From assembly GCA_041690495.1 (NCBI GenBank), contig JAWLHE010000003.1:372001-436000 (forward strand): DNA of 64,000 nucleotides, in the 5' to 3' direction. Shown piece by piece: positions 35,051 through 44,589 of this stretch. Made by a program: the position numbers and the translations under genes. Each line of letters starts with the position of its first letter. Position 1 is the stretch's first letter. The notes below the pieces were generated by a model. The model ran no database searches. It was not told the DNA's origin and saw only the letters and a program-made list of their open reading frames with translations. The stretch comes from DATAAP01 sp041690495. GTDB lineage: Bacteria; Pseudomonadota; Alphaproteobacteria; CACIAM-22H2.

Positions 35051-35983
35051 ATGAGTCCGCTCGACCTGCTCGATGTTGCGCTGTTCGTGCGCGCCGCCAG
35101 CGCCGGCAGCGTGTCGCGCGCGGCGCGCGAGCTCGGCATGACTCCCGGTGCCGCCAGTCGCCGGCTAGACAACCTCGAGCGGCACCTGCAGGCGCGCTTG
35201 CTCAACCGCTCGACGCGCGGACTCAAGGTCACGGTCGAGGGCAACGCCTTCCTGGAGCAAGCCCGTCGGCTGCTTGCCGCGGCCGAGGAGGCCGAGGCCA
35301 GCGTCGGCCTGCGCCGGCAGGAACCGTCCGGCCTGCTGCGCGTCACGGCACCGCCGACATTTGCACGTAAGATAATCGCGCCGATCCTGCCGGCACTGCT
35401 TGCGGCGCATCCGAAACTCCGTATCGACATGGTGATGACCGATTCGGTCGTCGATCTGGCGGAGAGCGGGATCGACTTGGCGATCCGGCTGGCGCCGCTG
35501 GCGGATTCGAGCCTGATCGCGCGCCAGCTCGCCAGCGACCGCCGCATCGTATGTGCTGCACCGACCTATCTCGCGCGCCACGGCGCGCCGAAGACGCTGG
35601 CCGACTTGGCGCGCCACAACTGCCTGGTTCTGCCGGGCATGGAAGCATGGACCTTCGTCGCCAGCGGCCGCACGCAGCGCATGCGCGTTTCCGGCACGCT
35701 CACCAGCACCAACAACGAGCTGCTGCGCGAGGCGACGGTATCGGGTATCGGCGTCGGCCTGCACTCGCTCTGGGACATCGCCGGGCATCTGCAGCGCGGC
35801 GAGCTGATGCCGTTGCACCTGCGCGGCAATGAGCCGGAGCCGCGTGCCATCACGGCGCTTTATCCGAGCGCCAGGTTCGTGCCGCCCCGCCTCCAGATCT
35901 TCCTCGCGGCACTGCAGGAGCATATCGGCAAGCCGCCGTTCTGGGAACGCGCGCTGTCTCCGTCGGATGGCCAACGCCCGTGA
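35051..35983 (+). CDS. LysR-family transcriptional regulator
   Basis: 310 residues. The N-terminal winged helix-turn-helix (FVRAASAGSVSRAARELGMT, then PGAASRRLDNLE) is followed by a periplasmic-binding-like effector domain of the AaeR/DsdC-like class. It is transcribed divergently from the SDR-RidA pair with a 199-bp gap, the classic layout for LysR control of that pair. The inducer cannot be deduced. The ATG was chosen because the HTH begins 10 residues later. Confidence 0.92.
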   Translation: MSPLDLLDVALFVRAASAGSVSRAARELGMTPGAASRRLDNLERHLQARLLNRSTRGLKVTVEGNAFLEQARRLLAAAEEAEASVGLRRQEPSGLLRVTAPPTFARKIIAPILPALLAAHPKLRIDMVMTDSVVDLAESGIDLAIRLAPLADSSLIARQLASDRRIVCAAPTYLARHGAPKTLADLARHNCLVLPGMEAWTFVASGRTQRMRVSGTLTSTNNELLREATVSGIGVGLHSLWDIAGHLQRGELMPLHLRGNEPEPRAITALYPSARFVPPRLQIFLAALQEHIGKPPFWERALSPSDGQRP

Positions 35984-36100
35984 CTGACGCCCATGCAACG
36001 CCATACGACCGAAAGCGAACGGCCGTCATTCCGGCTCGCCGCGCCTGACGGGACGGACCGGAAAATTTTACCCGGCTGAAACCTTCCGGCACGGCAAGAA

Positions 36101-36182
36101 TCTCCGCCTGATGCGCGGAGACGGCGGGATTCGCCCGCAATGCGGGCGGCATTCGTCTTGCAATTCAAGCGGTGCCGTCACC
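36101..36182 (+). promoter_or_regulatory. Structured leader upstream of an unknown gene
   Basis: Three consecutive inverted repeats: TCTCCGC/GCGGAGA (36101-36121), CGCCCGC/GCGGGCG (36132-36148, 3-nt loop) and GGTG/CACC (36171-36182). They lie between lysR (stop 35983) and the ATG at 36205. They could be the lysR terminator or a structured 5' untranslated region. No known riboswitch pattern recognised. Confidence 0.3.
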
Positions 36183-36204
36183 CAGACCACCGAAGGATCG
36201 GTCA

Positions 36205-36723
36205 ATGAGCATATCATTAAGCCTGAGCAACGCAGTCCCTCTGGACGCCCGCAAATTGACGCCGCATCGCGCCTCTGCCGAAGCCATAGCAAGAATGCAG
36301 GCAGCCCGAATCGAGATGTACAAGAAGCCGGTCGTCCCGGCCGATGCGACCTATGCCGAGGTGAAAATTGGCGGCAAGGTCGTCGCGACCCTGACCAACA
36401 ACGGCTATGTGCAAACGAGCAACGCGCTGTCCGGGAAGATTCGGGACATCCTCGGCCGCGAAGACGGCACCCAAGGCCCGGCGCTCGCGCAGCAACGCGC
36501 GCAAAAAATCGCCGAAGCGGTGGGCGGCGTGGTCGTCAAGGCCGCCACCGCCCAGACCCAGGCACAGTGGGAAATGCGTCCGCCGATAAAGTGGATCGTC
36601 GACCACGAGGCGATGGAGCGGCACGGCTACACCGTTCCCGACGAGGTCCGGACGACGTCCTACTCCAGCGCCGTGCTTGCATCGCAGACGATCGGCGCGC
36701 TGCTCGGTATCGACGAGGCGTAG
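36205..36723 (+). CDS. Protein of unknown function
   Basis: 172 residues, no domain recognised. The N-terminus is MSISLSLSNAVPLDARKLTP; the middle has PADATYAEVKIGGKVVATLT, a beta-rich stretch, followed by Gln/Ala-rich helices (QQRAQKIAEAVGG). No signal peptide or membrane segment. AAGGA sits 8 nt before the ATG. Base composition is slightly less GC-rich at the 5' end than in its neighbours. It converges with tadA and has a structured region upstream. Confidence 0.65.
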   Translation: MSISLSLSNAVPLDARKLTPHRASAEAIARMQAARIEMYKKPVVPADATYAEVKIGGKVVATLTNNGYVQTSNALSGKIRDILGREDGTQGPALAQQRAQKIAEAVGGVVVKAATAQTQAQWEMRPPIKWIVDHEAMERHGYTVPDEVRTTSYSSAVLASQTIGALLGIDEA

Positions 36724-36758
36724 ACCGCGCCGGACCGCAGCCGCTCGCCGTCAGCCGA

Positions 36759-37214
36759 TCAGCGGCGCGATCTGAAGAATGCCCGCAGAAGTTCCCCGGC
36801 CCTGACTTCCTCGAAGCCGCCATAGATCTCGGGCTTATGATGGCAGGTCGGCTGACTGAAGATGCGCGGGCCGTGCTCGACGCCGCCCCCCTTGGGATCG
36901 GAGGCGCCGTAATAGACGCGGCGCAGACGCGCAAAGCTGATCGCCTGAGCGCACATCGGGCACGGCTCGAGGGTCACGTAGAGATCGCAGCCCGCCAGCC
37001 GCTTCTCGCCGCGCTCGCGTGCCACCTGGCGAATCACCAGCAGCTCGGCATGGGCCGTGGGATCGTGATCGGTATCGACGCGGTTGTGGGCGGCGGCCAG
37101 CACCGCGCCCGTCTCGCCGTCGACCAGCACGGCGCCCACCGGCACCTCGCCGGCCGCTGCGGCTTTCTCCGCCTCGGCCAGCGCCTGCTGCATGGGAGAG
37201 AGGCGCGCGCTCAT
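36759..37214 (-). CDS. tadA: tRNA-specific adenosine deaminase
   Basis: 151 residues. Makes the wobble inosine in tRNA-Arg(ACG). The zinc-binding and catalytic motif is PTAHAELLVIRQ (His and proton-shuttle Glu), with the two Cys in TLEPCPMCAQAI. Length is typical, with the C-terminal extension GGFEEVRAGELLRAFF. Divergent from the C26 peptidase gene; a TTAACCGT sequence in the gap resembles a CtrA half-site but is weak. Confidence 0.95.
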   Translation of the reverse strand: MSARLSPMQQALAEAEKAAAAGEVPVGAVLVDGETGAVLAAAHNRVDTDHDPTAHAELLVIRQVARERGEKRLAGCDLYVTLEPCPMCAQAISFARLRRVYYGASDPKGGGVEHGPRIFSQPTCHHKPEIYGGFEEVRAGELLRAFFRSRR

Positions 37215-37339
37215 GACCGGGCCGGTCTTGCGTTAACCGTTTCTGGCTGCATCGCGTGCGATCCTGCGGGGCGGCGCGCGGGCAGGTCAAGCCAAGCCTC
37301 TCCCGCGCGGCGGCGCCATTTGCTAAGGTCCTTCCACCC

Positions 37340-38050
37340 ATGTCACGCCCCATCATCGGTATCACCCTCGATTCGGAGCCGGCCGGCGGCTGGTCCAAAA
37401 TGCCCTGGTACGCGCTCCGTCAGAATTATTGCGACGCGGTGGCCCGCGCCGGCGGCCTGCCGGTGCCGCTGCCGCACGAGCCGGATCTCGCCGCCGAGTA
37501 CCTCACCCGGATCGACGGTCTGCTCGTCACGGGCGGCGCGTTCGACGTCGACCCGTCGCTGTTCGGCGCCTCGACGCGCCACGCCACCGTCAAGACCAAG
37601 GACCGCCGCACGGCATTCGAATACGCCATCACCAGAGGCATGATCGAGGCCGACAAACCGGTGCTCGGCATCTGCGGCGGCCAGCAGCTCATGAACGTCG
37701 TGCTCGGCGGCACGCTCATCCAGCACATTCCCGACGAGGTGCCGGACGCGCTGGCGCACGAACAGCCAAATCCGCGCACGGAGCCCGGCCATGCGGTGAA
37801 AATCGTCACCGGCACGCTGCTGCACAAGGTGGTGCAGGCGCTCGAGCTGCCGGTCAATTCGGCGCATCACCAGGCGGTCAGGGACGTCGGCAGCGGCATC
37901 GTCGTCAATGCACTGGCGCCCGACGGCGTGATCGAGGGCATCGAGGACCCGCGCCGGCGCTTCTGCATCGGCGTCGAGTGGCACCCCGAATACTCGATCA
38001 GCCCGGGCGACGACCGCATCTTCGACGCCTTCATCCGCGCGGCGGCGTGA
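37340..38050 (+). CDS. Gamma-glutamyl-gamma-aminobutyrate hydrolase family (peptidase C26)
   Basis: 236 residues with a class I glutamine-amidotransferase-like fold. The nucleophile is Cys in LGICGGQQLMNVVLGG and the His-Glu pair is in GVEWHPEYS. This resembles PuuD, which splits gamma-glutamyl-GABA in putrescine breakdown, but substrate preference is not proven. The stop overlaps the next gene's ATG by one base (GTGATGG), so it is probably an operon with the SDR. Confidence 0.87.
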   Translation: MSRPIIGITLDSEPAGGWSKMPWYALRQNYCDAVARAGGLPVPLPHEPDLAAEYLTRIDGLLVTGGAFDVDPSLFGASTRHATVKTKDRRTAFEYAITRGMIEADKPVLGICGGQQLMNVVLGGTLIQHIPDEVPDALAHEQPNPRTEPGHAVKIVTGTLLHKVVQALELPVNSAHHQAVRDVGSGIVVNALAPDGVIEGIEDPRRRFCIGVEWHPEYSISPGDDRIFDAFIRAAA

Positions 38051-38832
38051 TGGCCGACGCCGGGCTCGCGCAGCGTTTCCGCCTCGACGGCCGCATCGCG
38101 CTGGTCACCGGCGCTGCCACCGGCATCGGCGCCAATACCGCGCGCGTTCTCGCCGCCGCAGGCGCGCATGTCGCCGTCACCGATCTCGACGGCGAGGCGG
38201 CGCGGCGGATGGCGGAGGAGCTCAAGACCGCCGGCCTGTCGGCCGAGGCGCACAGGCTCGACGTCACCGACGAGGCCGCAGTCGGTCCCGCCATCGACGC
38301 GGTCGCCCGCACCCATCAGCGGCTCGACATCCTGGTAAACAACGCCGGCGCCGCGGCGCGCATGCCGTCCGAGGAGATGCCGACCGCGACCTGGGAAAAG
38401 GTGCTCGCCGTCAACCTGACCGGCGCGTTCCGCTGCGCGCGGGAGGCCGGAAAGCACATGCTGGCGGCGAAACGCGGCGCCGTGGTCAACATCGCCTCGA
38501 TCATGGGCCTGGTCGGCGGCGCCCTCTATCCCAACCCGGCCTATCACGCCAGCAAGGGGGCGCTGATCAATTGGACCCGGGCGCTGGCGCTGGAATGGGC
38601 GGCGCGCGGCGTGCGCGTCAATGCCGTAGCGCCGGCCTTCGTCCGCACGCCGTTCACGAGAACTCTGCTGTCCGACCCGAAGATGGTCGACGCGATCGCG
38701 GCGCAGACGCCCCTCGGCCGCCTGATCGAGGCGCAGGAGGTCGCCGACGCCGTGCTGTTCCTCGCCAGCGACGCCGCGTCCGGGATCACCGGCATCACGC
38801 TACCTGTGGACGGCGGCTGGACCGCGCACTAG
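38050..38832 (+). CDS. SDR-family oxidoreductase
   Basis: 260 residues with all classical SDR motifs: TGAATGIGANTARVLA (cofactor), NNAGAAARMP, catalytic Ser in NIASIMGLVGG and YHASKGALINW (Tyr and Lys). It ends with GITLPVDGGW. An Asp after the second strand (VTDLDGE) suggests NAD preference. Coupled to the preceding hydrolase gene. Substrate unknown. Confidence 0.9.
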   Translation: MADAGLAQRFRLDGRIALVTGAATGIGANTARVLAAAGAHVAVTDLDGEAARRMAEELKTAGLSAEAHRLDVTDEAAVGPAIDAVARTHQRLDILVNNAGAAARMPSEEMPTATWEKVLAVNLTGAFRCAREAGKHMLAAKRGAVVNIASIMGLVGGALYPNPAYHASKGALINWTRALALEWAARGVRVNAVAPAFVRTPFTRTLLSDPKMVDAIAAQTPLGRLIEAQEVADAVLFLASDAASGITGITLPVDGGWTAH

Positions 38833-38952
38833 GCGGAACTTGGCTTGGCCGGGTCTCGTTTCTCCGGCACATGACCCAGATCAAGGCGGCGGCGCGCCCA
38901 TCGGCGACACTCACCTTTCGGCTTTCGGTCATGACCCGGGAAGGAGGCTAGA

Positions 38953-40116
38953 ATGTTCGGCAAGCGCGTGCCCCTGATACGGCTGTTCGGATTCGAGGTC
39001 CGATTCGATCTCTCGTGGCTGATCCTGGTGGCGCTGATCGTCTGGACGTTGAGCGCAGGCTATTTCCCGGGCGCCTATGCGGATCTCTCCGCTTCGACCT
39101 ATTTCTGGATGGGCGTCCTCGGCGCGATCGGCCTGATCGCCTCCATCGTGCTGCACGAGCTGTCGCACTCCCTGGTCGCGCGGCGTTTCGGGATCGAGAT
39201 CCACGGTATCACGCTGTTCGTCTTCGGCGGCGCCGCGGAGATGACGAACGAGCCGCCCAGCCCGCGCGCCGAGTTCGTCATGGCCGCTGCGGGTCCGGTA
39301 GCGAGCCTCGTCATCGCGGCGGTCTTCTACCTCCTGCGAACCGCTCTTGATGTCGTGGGGCTGCCCGCCCCCTTCATCGGCGTGCTTGGTTATCTCGCCG
39401 GAATCAACGTCATCCTCGCGGTATTCAATCTCGTGCCGGCCTTCCCGCTCGACGGCGGCCGCATGCTGCGGGCGGTGCTGTGGGGATGGCGCGGCGACCT
39501 GCGCGGGGCGACGCGCATTGCCGCGAATATCGGCGGCGGCTTCGGCCTCGCCCTCATCCTGCTCGGCGTGATCAATGTCATCGGCGGCAACTTGGTCGGG
39601 GGCATGTGGTACTTCCTGATCGGGCTGTTCGTGCGCGCCGCGGCGTCGGGCTCGTACCAGCAGATGATGGCGCGCGAGACGCTCGGCGGCGTGCCGGTCT
39701 TGCGCTTCATGCGTCGCGATCCGCGCACCGTCACGCCCGATACGCCCATCGCCGATCTGGTCGAGGCGTACTTTCTGCAGCACTACCTGAAGTTCGTCCC
39801 GGTGGTCGCGAACGGGCGGCTGCTCGGCCTAGTCGATGTCCGCGCCGTCAAGGCGGTGCCGCGCGAGGCATGGACGCAGCGTCGCGTCGCCGACATCATG
39901 ACGCCGTCCTCGGACGAGAACACGGTCCAGCCCGACAGCGATGCAATCGCGGCGCTCGAGCTCATCCAGCGCACCGGGCGCAGCCGGCTGCTGGTCGCCG
40001 AAGGCGACCGCCTCATCGGCATCGTCGCACTCAAGGACATGCTCAACGCGCTGACCATGCGGCTCGACTTCCCCGACCTGCCGCAGGCCCGCACGGATGC
40101 GCTGGCGGGGCGTTGA
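38953..40116 (+). CDS. Site-2 protease family (M50) with two CBS domains
   Basis: 387 residues. A multi-pass membrane peptidase carries the zinc motif HELSH (VLHELSHSLVARRFG) near residue 65 and the third ligand in NLVPAFPLDGGRMLRA. A C-terminal pair of CBS domains (about 255-375) could sense adenosine nucleotides. A strong AAGGAGG precedes the ATG. Members of this group cleave proteins within the membrane; the target here is unknown. Confidence 0.92.
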   Translation: MFGKRVPLIRLFGFEVRFDLSWLILVALIVWTLSAGYFPGAYADLSASTYFWMGVLGAIGLIASIVLHELSHSLVARRFGIEIHGITLFVFGGAAEMTNEPPSPRAEFVMAAAGPVASLVIAAVFYLLRTALDVVGLPAPFIGVLGYLAGINVILAVFNLVPAFPLDGGRMLRAVLWGWRGDLRGATRIAANIGGGFGLALILLGVINVIGGNLVGGMWYFLIGLFVRAAASGSYQQMMARETLGGVPVLRFMRRDPRTVTPDTPIADLVEAYFLQHYLKFVPVVANGRLLGLVDVRAVKAVPREAWTQRRVADIMTPSSDENTVQPDSDAIAALELIQRTGRSRLLVAEGDRLIGIVALKDMLNALTMRLDFPDLPQARTDALAGR

Positions 40117-40427
40117 ACCGCGACGAGCGTCAGAATCATCGCGCCGCAGGGCGGCCATTCGTGGGCCTAACAGGCCATCTTCGGTTGCAGGAACAAACGA
40201 CAAACGCGGAAGCCGGCGGCACAGCCGATCCGTTCGCACGGACTCTGCGGCAGTGAGAGGCCGACCTTTGGTCATGGGATTTGGCCCGATCCGAGGACCG
40301 GGCGCCCGGAATCAGAACTCCCGAAGATGCGCTGACCGATCGGGTCAATACGCGGCCGGCACCGCCTTCCCTTCGACAAGGGCGACGCAAAGCCCTAGAA
40401 CAGCGCCCATGCAGAAGCACCGCCACC
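40117..40427. other. Gap with no recognised gene
   Basis: 311 bp between the M50 peptidase and the pseudouridine synthase. No convincing reading frame, tRNA or strong hairpin was found, though the downstream synthase frame stays open upstream to 40281. It may hold the promoter and untranslated leader of rluB. Confidence 0.4.
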
Positions 40428-41198
<771 letters not shown>

Positions 41199-41201
41199 GC
41201 C

Positions 41202-41780
41202 ATGCGCATCGTCGGCGGCCACCATCGCGGGCGGAAGATCGAGGGGCCTGACGAGGGCAGCCCCGGCGCCGCGGAACTGCGGCCGACCAGCGACCGGGCA
41301 CGCGAATCGCTGTTCAACATCCTCGAGCATGGGCGCCTGTCGCGCGACGGCACCTCGCTGGTGCCGGGTGCGCGCGTGCTGGACGCGTTCTGCGGCACCG
41401 GCGCGTTCGCGCTCGAAGCGCTGTCGCGCGGAGCCGCGTTCGCCACCCTGATCGACAGCAACACTGCCGCCATCGTGCTGGCGCACCGCAATCTCAAAAC
41501 ATTGGGCGAGAGCGCGAATGCACGCATTGTCCAGGGCGATGCGACCAGGCCGCCGCGCGCGACGGAGTCCCACGACCTCGTCTTTCTCGATCCGCCCTAT
41601 CGCAGCGGGCTCGCCGGTGCGGCACTCGCCGCCCTCGATGCGGGCGGCTGGATCGGGGGCGGCGCTTTGTGCATCGTCGAGACCGAGGCGCGCGAGGATG
41701 TCGCGGCGCCAGCCGGGTTCACGGTGCTCGACGAGCGGCGCTATGGCCGCGCCAAGCTCACCTTCCTGCGGAAGACGTGA
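41202..41780 (+). CDS. rsmD: 16S rRNA (guanine(966)-N(2))-methyltransferase
   Basis: 192 residues. It has the RsmD start (MRIVGGHHRGRKI), the target-recognition segment LRPTSDRARESLFNIL, the SAM-binding motif RVLDAFCGTGAFALEALSRG and the catalytic LDPPYRSG (D/N-P-P-Y). The canonical pair with rluB follows the 3-bp spacing upstream. It faces the convergent glycosyltransferase gene 6 bp away. Confidence 0.95.
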   Translation: MRIVGGHHRGRKIEGPDEGSPGAAELRPTSDRARESLFNILEHGRLSRDGTSLVPGARVLDAFCGTGAFALEALSRGAAFATLIDSNTAAIVLAHRNLKTLGESANARIVQGDATRPPRATESHDLVFLDPPYRSGLAGAALAALDAGGWIGGGALCIVETEAREDVAAPAGFTVLDERRYGRAKLTFLRKT

Positions 41781-41786
41781 CCAAGG

Positions 41787-42767
41787 CTAAATTCTGAAGA
41801 GGCGCGGCAGGAGATCGGGCGCCATGCGGCCAGACAGCTCGCCGGCAAAACGCAATGTCGCGTAGACGAAGCCGACGGCGCCCGCGAAGATCGCACCGGG
41901 CCTTCCGAGGCCGACCGCGCGCCGCCGTTCGCGCACCCGCGCTATCGTCTCGCGCAGATAGGCTCGGTAGTTCCAGTAGGCGCTCCGCAGCGGCGAATCG
42001 AAGTTCCGTCGCAGGCGCTCCCGATCGATGATCACCCGGTCCCGTCCGTCATGCAGGGCGCGCGCCATGAAGTACCAGACGCCGATCGGCACCGGGTGCG
42101 ACGCCCGGGCGCTCTTCTGGACATGGATCGCAATGCCGTCCTGCTCGAGACGATGGGTCAGGACCACGCATTGCGCGCGGTAGGCGGGCAACTCCGGAAA
42201 GGGATGGCGCCGGAATACGTGGCGCCGAAACGCGACGTTGTTCGCATGAAAGAAGTGCGTGCGCTCGAGATGCGTGGCGGGATCGCGGAGCGGAAAGAAC
42301 CAGAACAGCGCCATGGCCTTGCTGTACCAGCCGCTGTAGTCGACATAGGTTTCGCCCGCGACGACATCGACATCGCCGCGCCGGAAGGCGGTCAGCATGT
42401 TCTCGAGCCAGTCGGGCTCGGGAATCAGATCGCAATCGAGGAAGATCACGATCTCGGCATCGCTCAGCGCCGCGCCATGATTCTTCTGCTGATAGTAGCG
42501 CAGCCCCTTTGTCGCAACGATTCGCACCTTTGCCGGCAGATCCACGCATGTCAGATGCTCGGCGACCACGGTTTCGACGACCTTCCGGTCGATATCGAAC
42601 TCGTTGAAGAGCAGGATGACCTCGGCGGCTGCCGGAACCTTCGCGTGAAGCGATTGCAGTTGTACATGCAGCCGGTCGAGCAGGGCGCGGGTGCGCCGCA
42701 ACGCCGCAAAGCGCGCGTTCTCCCATTCAACGACAATGGCGAAAGAGGTCGGGTGCGGGTTCTTCAT
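41787..42767 (-). CDS. Glycosyltransferase family 2 protein
   Basis: About 326 residues from the ATG giving MKNPHPTSFAIVVEWENA. GT-A fold with the donor-binding DxD-type motif in VIFLDCDLIPEPDWL and a preceding Asn/Asp-rich strand (LLFNEFDIDRKVV). The C-terminal 100 residues are Arg-rich, and a final hydrophobic stretch may touch the membrane. First gene of the exopolysaccharide region, divergent from the other family-2 enzyme. Sugar donor unknown. Confidence 0.85.
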   Translation of the reverse strand: MKNPHPTSFAIVVEWENARFAALRRTRALLDRLHVQLQSLHAKVPAAAEVILLFNEFDIDRKVVETVVAEHLTCVDLPAKVRIVATKGLRYYQQKNHGAALSDAEIVIFLDCDLIPEPDWLENMLTAFRRGDVDVVAGETYVDYSGWYSKAMALFWFFPLRDPATHLERTHFFHANNVAFRRHVFRRHPFPELPAYRAQCVVLTHRLEQDGIAIHVQKSARASHPVPIGVWYFMARALHDGRDRVIIDRERLRRNFDSPLRSAYWNYRAYLRETIARVRERRRAVGLGRPGAIFAGAVGFVYATLRFAGELSGRMAPDLLPRLFRI

Positions 42768-42877
42768 GGGGTCGGGATGGCGACGGGCGCCGGACCCTTC
42801 CCCGGCGCCGAACACGGCCAGTATAGCACCCCTCGCCGAGCCTGTACGCCCGGTTGTAGTATGATCGTCGTCTGCCA

Positions 42878-42885
42878 TTAACCAT
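42878..42885. promoter_or_regulatory. CtrA half-site TTAACCAT
   Basis: An exact copy of the 8-base half-site bound by the alphaproteobacterial cell-cycle regulator CtrA. It lies in the gap between two divergent family-2 glycosyltransferase genes (starts 42767 and 42918). A single 8-base match is weak on its own. Confidence 0.25.
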
Positions 42886-42917
42886 CAGCAGGGCGCGCGG
42901 GCCGGTCCGGTTGGGGG

Positions 42918-43868
42918 ATGCGCGTGATCACCGTCATCTTCTCCTCGCATAACGGCGCGGAAACGCTGCCGATCATGCTCGAGGCGCTGCGGGCGCTCCG
43001 CACCGAGGACTTGCGCTGCAAGTTCGTGGCGGTCGACAACGCGAGCACGGATGGAACGTCGCAGATCCTGCGATCGTATCGGCAGCACCTCCCGCTCGTC
43101 TGCCTGACCGAGGCGCGGCGCGGCAAGAACGTCGCGCTCAATCGCGCGCTCGCGGAAATCGAGGGCGAGATCGTCGTCGCCACCGACGACGACGTATTGC
43201 CGCGGCCCGATTGGCTCCTGACGATCGCAAACGCGTTCGAGGCCCATCCCGAGGTCGATATCATCGGCGGACGCATCGAGCCGCTATGGCCGGCACCGCC
43301 GCCCGAATGGCTGCTGCGTGCGGTGCCGGTCGCGGTGGCTTACGCCGTAACCCCGCCCGAGCTCCAGGACGGACCGGCCCCGCCGGCGTCGGTCTGGGGC
43401 CCGAACATGGCGGTGCGGTCACGCGTCTTTCGCGCCGGCCACCGATTCGACGAGAGCGTCGGCCCCGACGGCACGTCAGGCTATGCGATGGGCTCGGAAA
43501 CCGAGTTCGTGAGCAGGCTCCACGCGCGCGGTCACGCCGTTCGCCACTGCTCCGCCGCCGTGGTGCAGCACATCATCGCCAGGCACCAGATGTCCAGGCG
43601 GTGGCTGATCGGCCGGGCGTTCCGCTTCGGCCGGGGCCAGGCACGCGCGGGAAAGGCCGGCATGCCGGCGCATCGCGTACCCGCGCTGGCAGGGATTCCG
43701 CGCTACCTGATCGGCGAGTTCGCCCGCACCGGCGGCGACTATCTTGCCGCGGCGTGCCGCGGCGATCCCGTGCGGCGCTTCGCGGCCGCATGGCACGCCG
43801 CCTATGTCGCCGGCGTGATCAGCGAGCGGCGGCGGTCCCGTGCGGCTGTCGTTCGCCCCACCACCTGA
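42918..43868 (+). CDS. Glycosyltransferase family 2 protein
   Basis: 316 residues. GT-A fold with VIFSSHNGAETLPIMLEALR at the N-terminus, VAVDNASTDGT and the metal motif ATDDDVLPRPDWL. A later segment, GTSGYAMGSETEFVSRL, is the catalytic-base region, with a His-rich follow-up (VVQHIIARHQM). Part of the exopolysaccharide locus. Acceptor and donor unknown. The 3' end meets the acyltransferase gene convergently. Confidence 0.87.
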   Translation: MRVITVIFSSHNGAETLPIMLEALRALRTEDLRCKFVAVDNASTDGTSQILRSYRQHLPLVCLTEARRGKNVALNRALAEIEGEIVVATDDDVLPRPDWLLTIANAFEAHPEVDIIGGRIEPLWPAPPPEWLLRAVPVAVAYAVTPPELQDGPAPPASVWGPNMAVRSRVFRAGHRFDESVGPDGTSGYAMGSETEFVSRLHARGHAVRHCSAAVVQHIIARHQMSRRWLIGRAFRFGRGQARAGKAGMPAHRVPALAGIPRYLIGEFARTGGDYLAAACRGDPVRRFAAAWHAAYVAGVISERRRSRAAVVRPTT

Positions 43869-43890
43869 GGCACCCCCACCTGAGGATTCG

Positions 43891-44589
43891 TCACGCGATA
43901 TTCGCGCTGAACACGGTCCACAAATCGGGGCGCTGGCGCTGCAGGCTGTGCTCGAGCCGATCGATCGCCGTATAGCAGGGCACGCGCCAGCCGTGGTGGT
44001 TGACGGGTCCGTGCAGCCTGTCGAACGACAGCCCGAGCGGCTGGATGCGGCGCAGCAGCGCCGGCTTCATGATCGCGGCGAGATGGGTGACGTCGTTGGC
44101 GCGCGCGATCTTGCGCACCGCGGCGATCAGCCCGAGGCAGGAGAAGGCGAGGATGCGGCGCGAATCCTCGTGACCGTCATGCGCGTTGGCCGCGGCACCA
44201 AGGACCTTCTGGAACCGCGCCTTGCTCAGTGCGAAGCGCGAAATCTCGCCGGTCCGCCCGGCCGGAAGTTCGGCCCTGGCGAGCATCTCCGCGGTACACA
44301 CCTCGTGAATCGGCAGCGAGCCCGAGGGGCTGGCGGGGTCCGGGAGGACGAGGCGCACGGTTCCGAGCGGCTCGTCGGAGCCGCGATGAAAGAGCAGCGC
44401 ATGCGGCGCTCGATCGTCGAATGGATCGCACTCGAGTTCGTTGTCGTTTCGCGGCTCGAACGGATTTTCGACGCAATAGACCTGATAGCGGAGCCGTTGG
44501 GCCTCGCGCTTCAGGTCGTCGCTGTCGACAAGGCGCACCGTGAAGGTCTTCAGATACTCTTCGCAGAAGGCCGCAGAAAGATGAGTCAT
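43891..44589 (-). CDS. PEP-CTERM/exosortase system-associated acyltransferase
   Basis: 232 residues with a GNAT-like N-terminal half. The region LRYQVYCVENPFEP matches the signature segment of the TIGR03694-type family, which occurs in genomes with the exosortase/PEP-CTERM sorting system. Acceptor-side motifs include GTVRLVLPDPAS and SRFALSKARF. The start is the ATG at 44589; the frame is open further upstream but lacks family similarity. Its presence, with the decarboxylase, ligase and Daro_2409-type glycosyltransferase downstream, marks the locus as exosortase-associated. Confidence 0.82.
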   Translation of the reverse strand: MTHLSAAFCEEYLKTFTVRLVDSDDLKREAQRLRYQVYCVENPFEPRNDNELECDPFDDRAPHALLFHRGSDEPLGTVRLVLPDPASPSGSLPIHEVCTAEMLARAELPAGRTGEISRFALSKARFQKVLGAAANAHDGHEDSRRILAFSCLGLIAAVRKIARANDVTHLAAIMKPALLRRIQPLGLSFDRLHGPVNHHGWRVPCYTAIDRLEHSLQRQRPDLWTVFSANIA

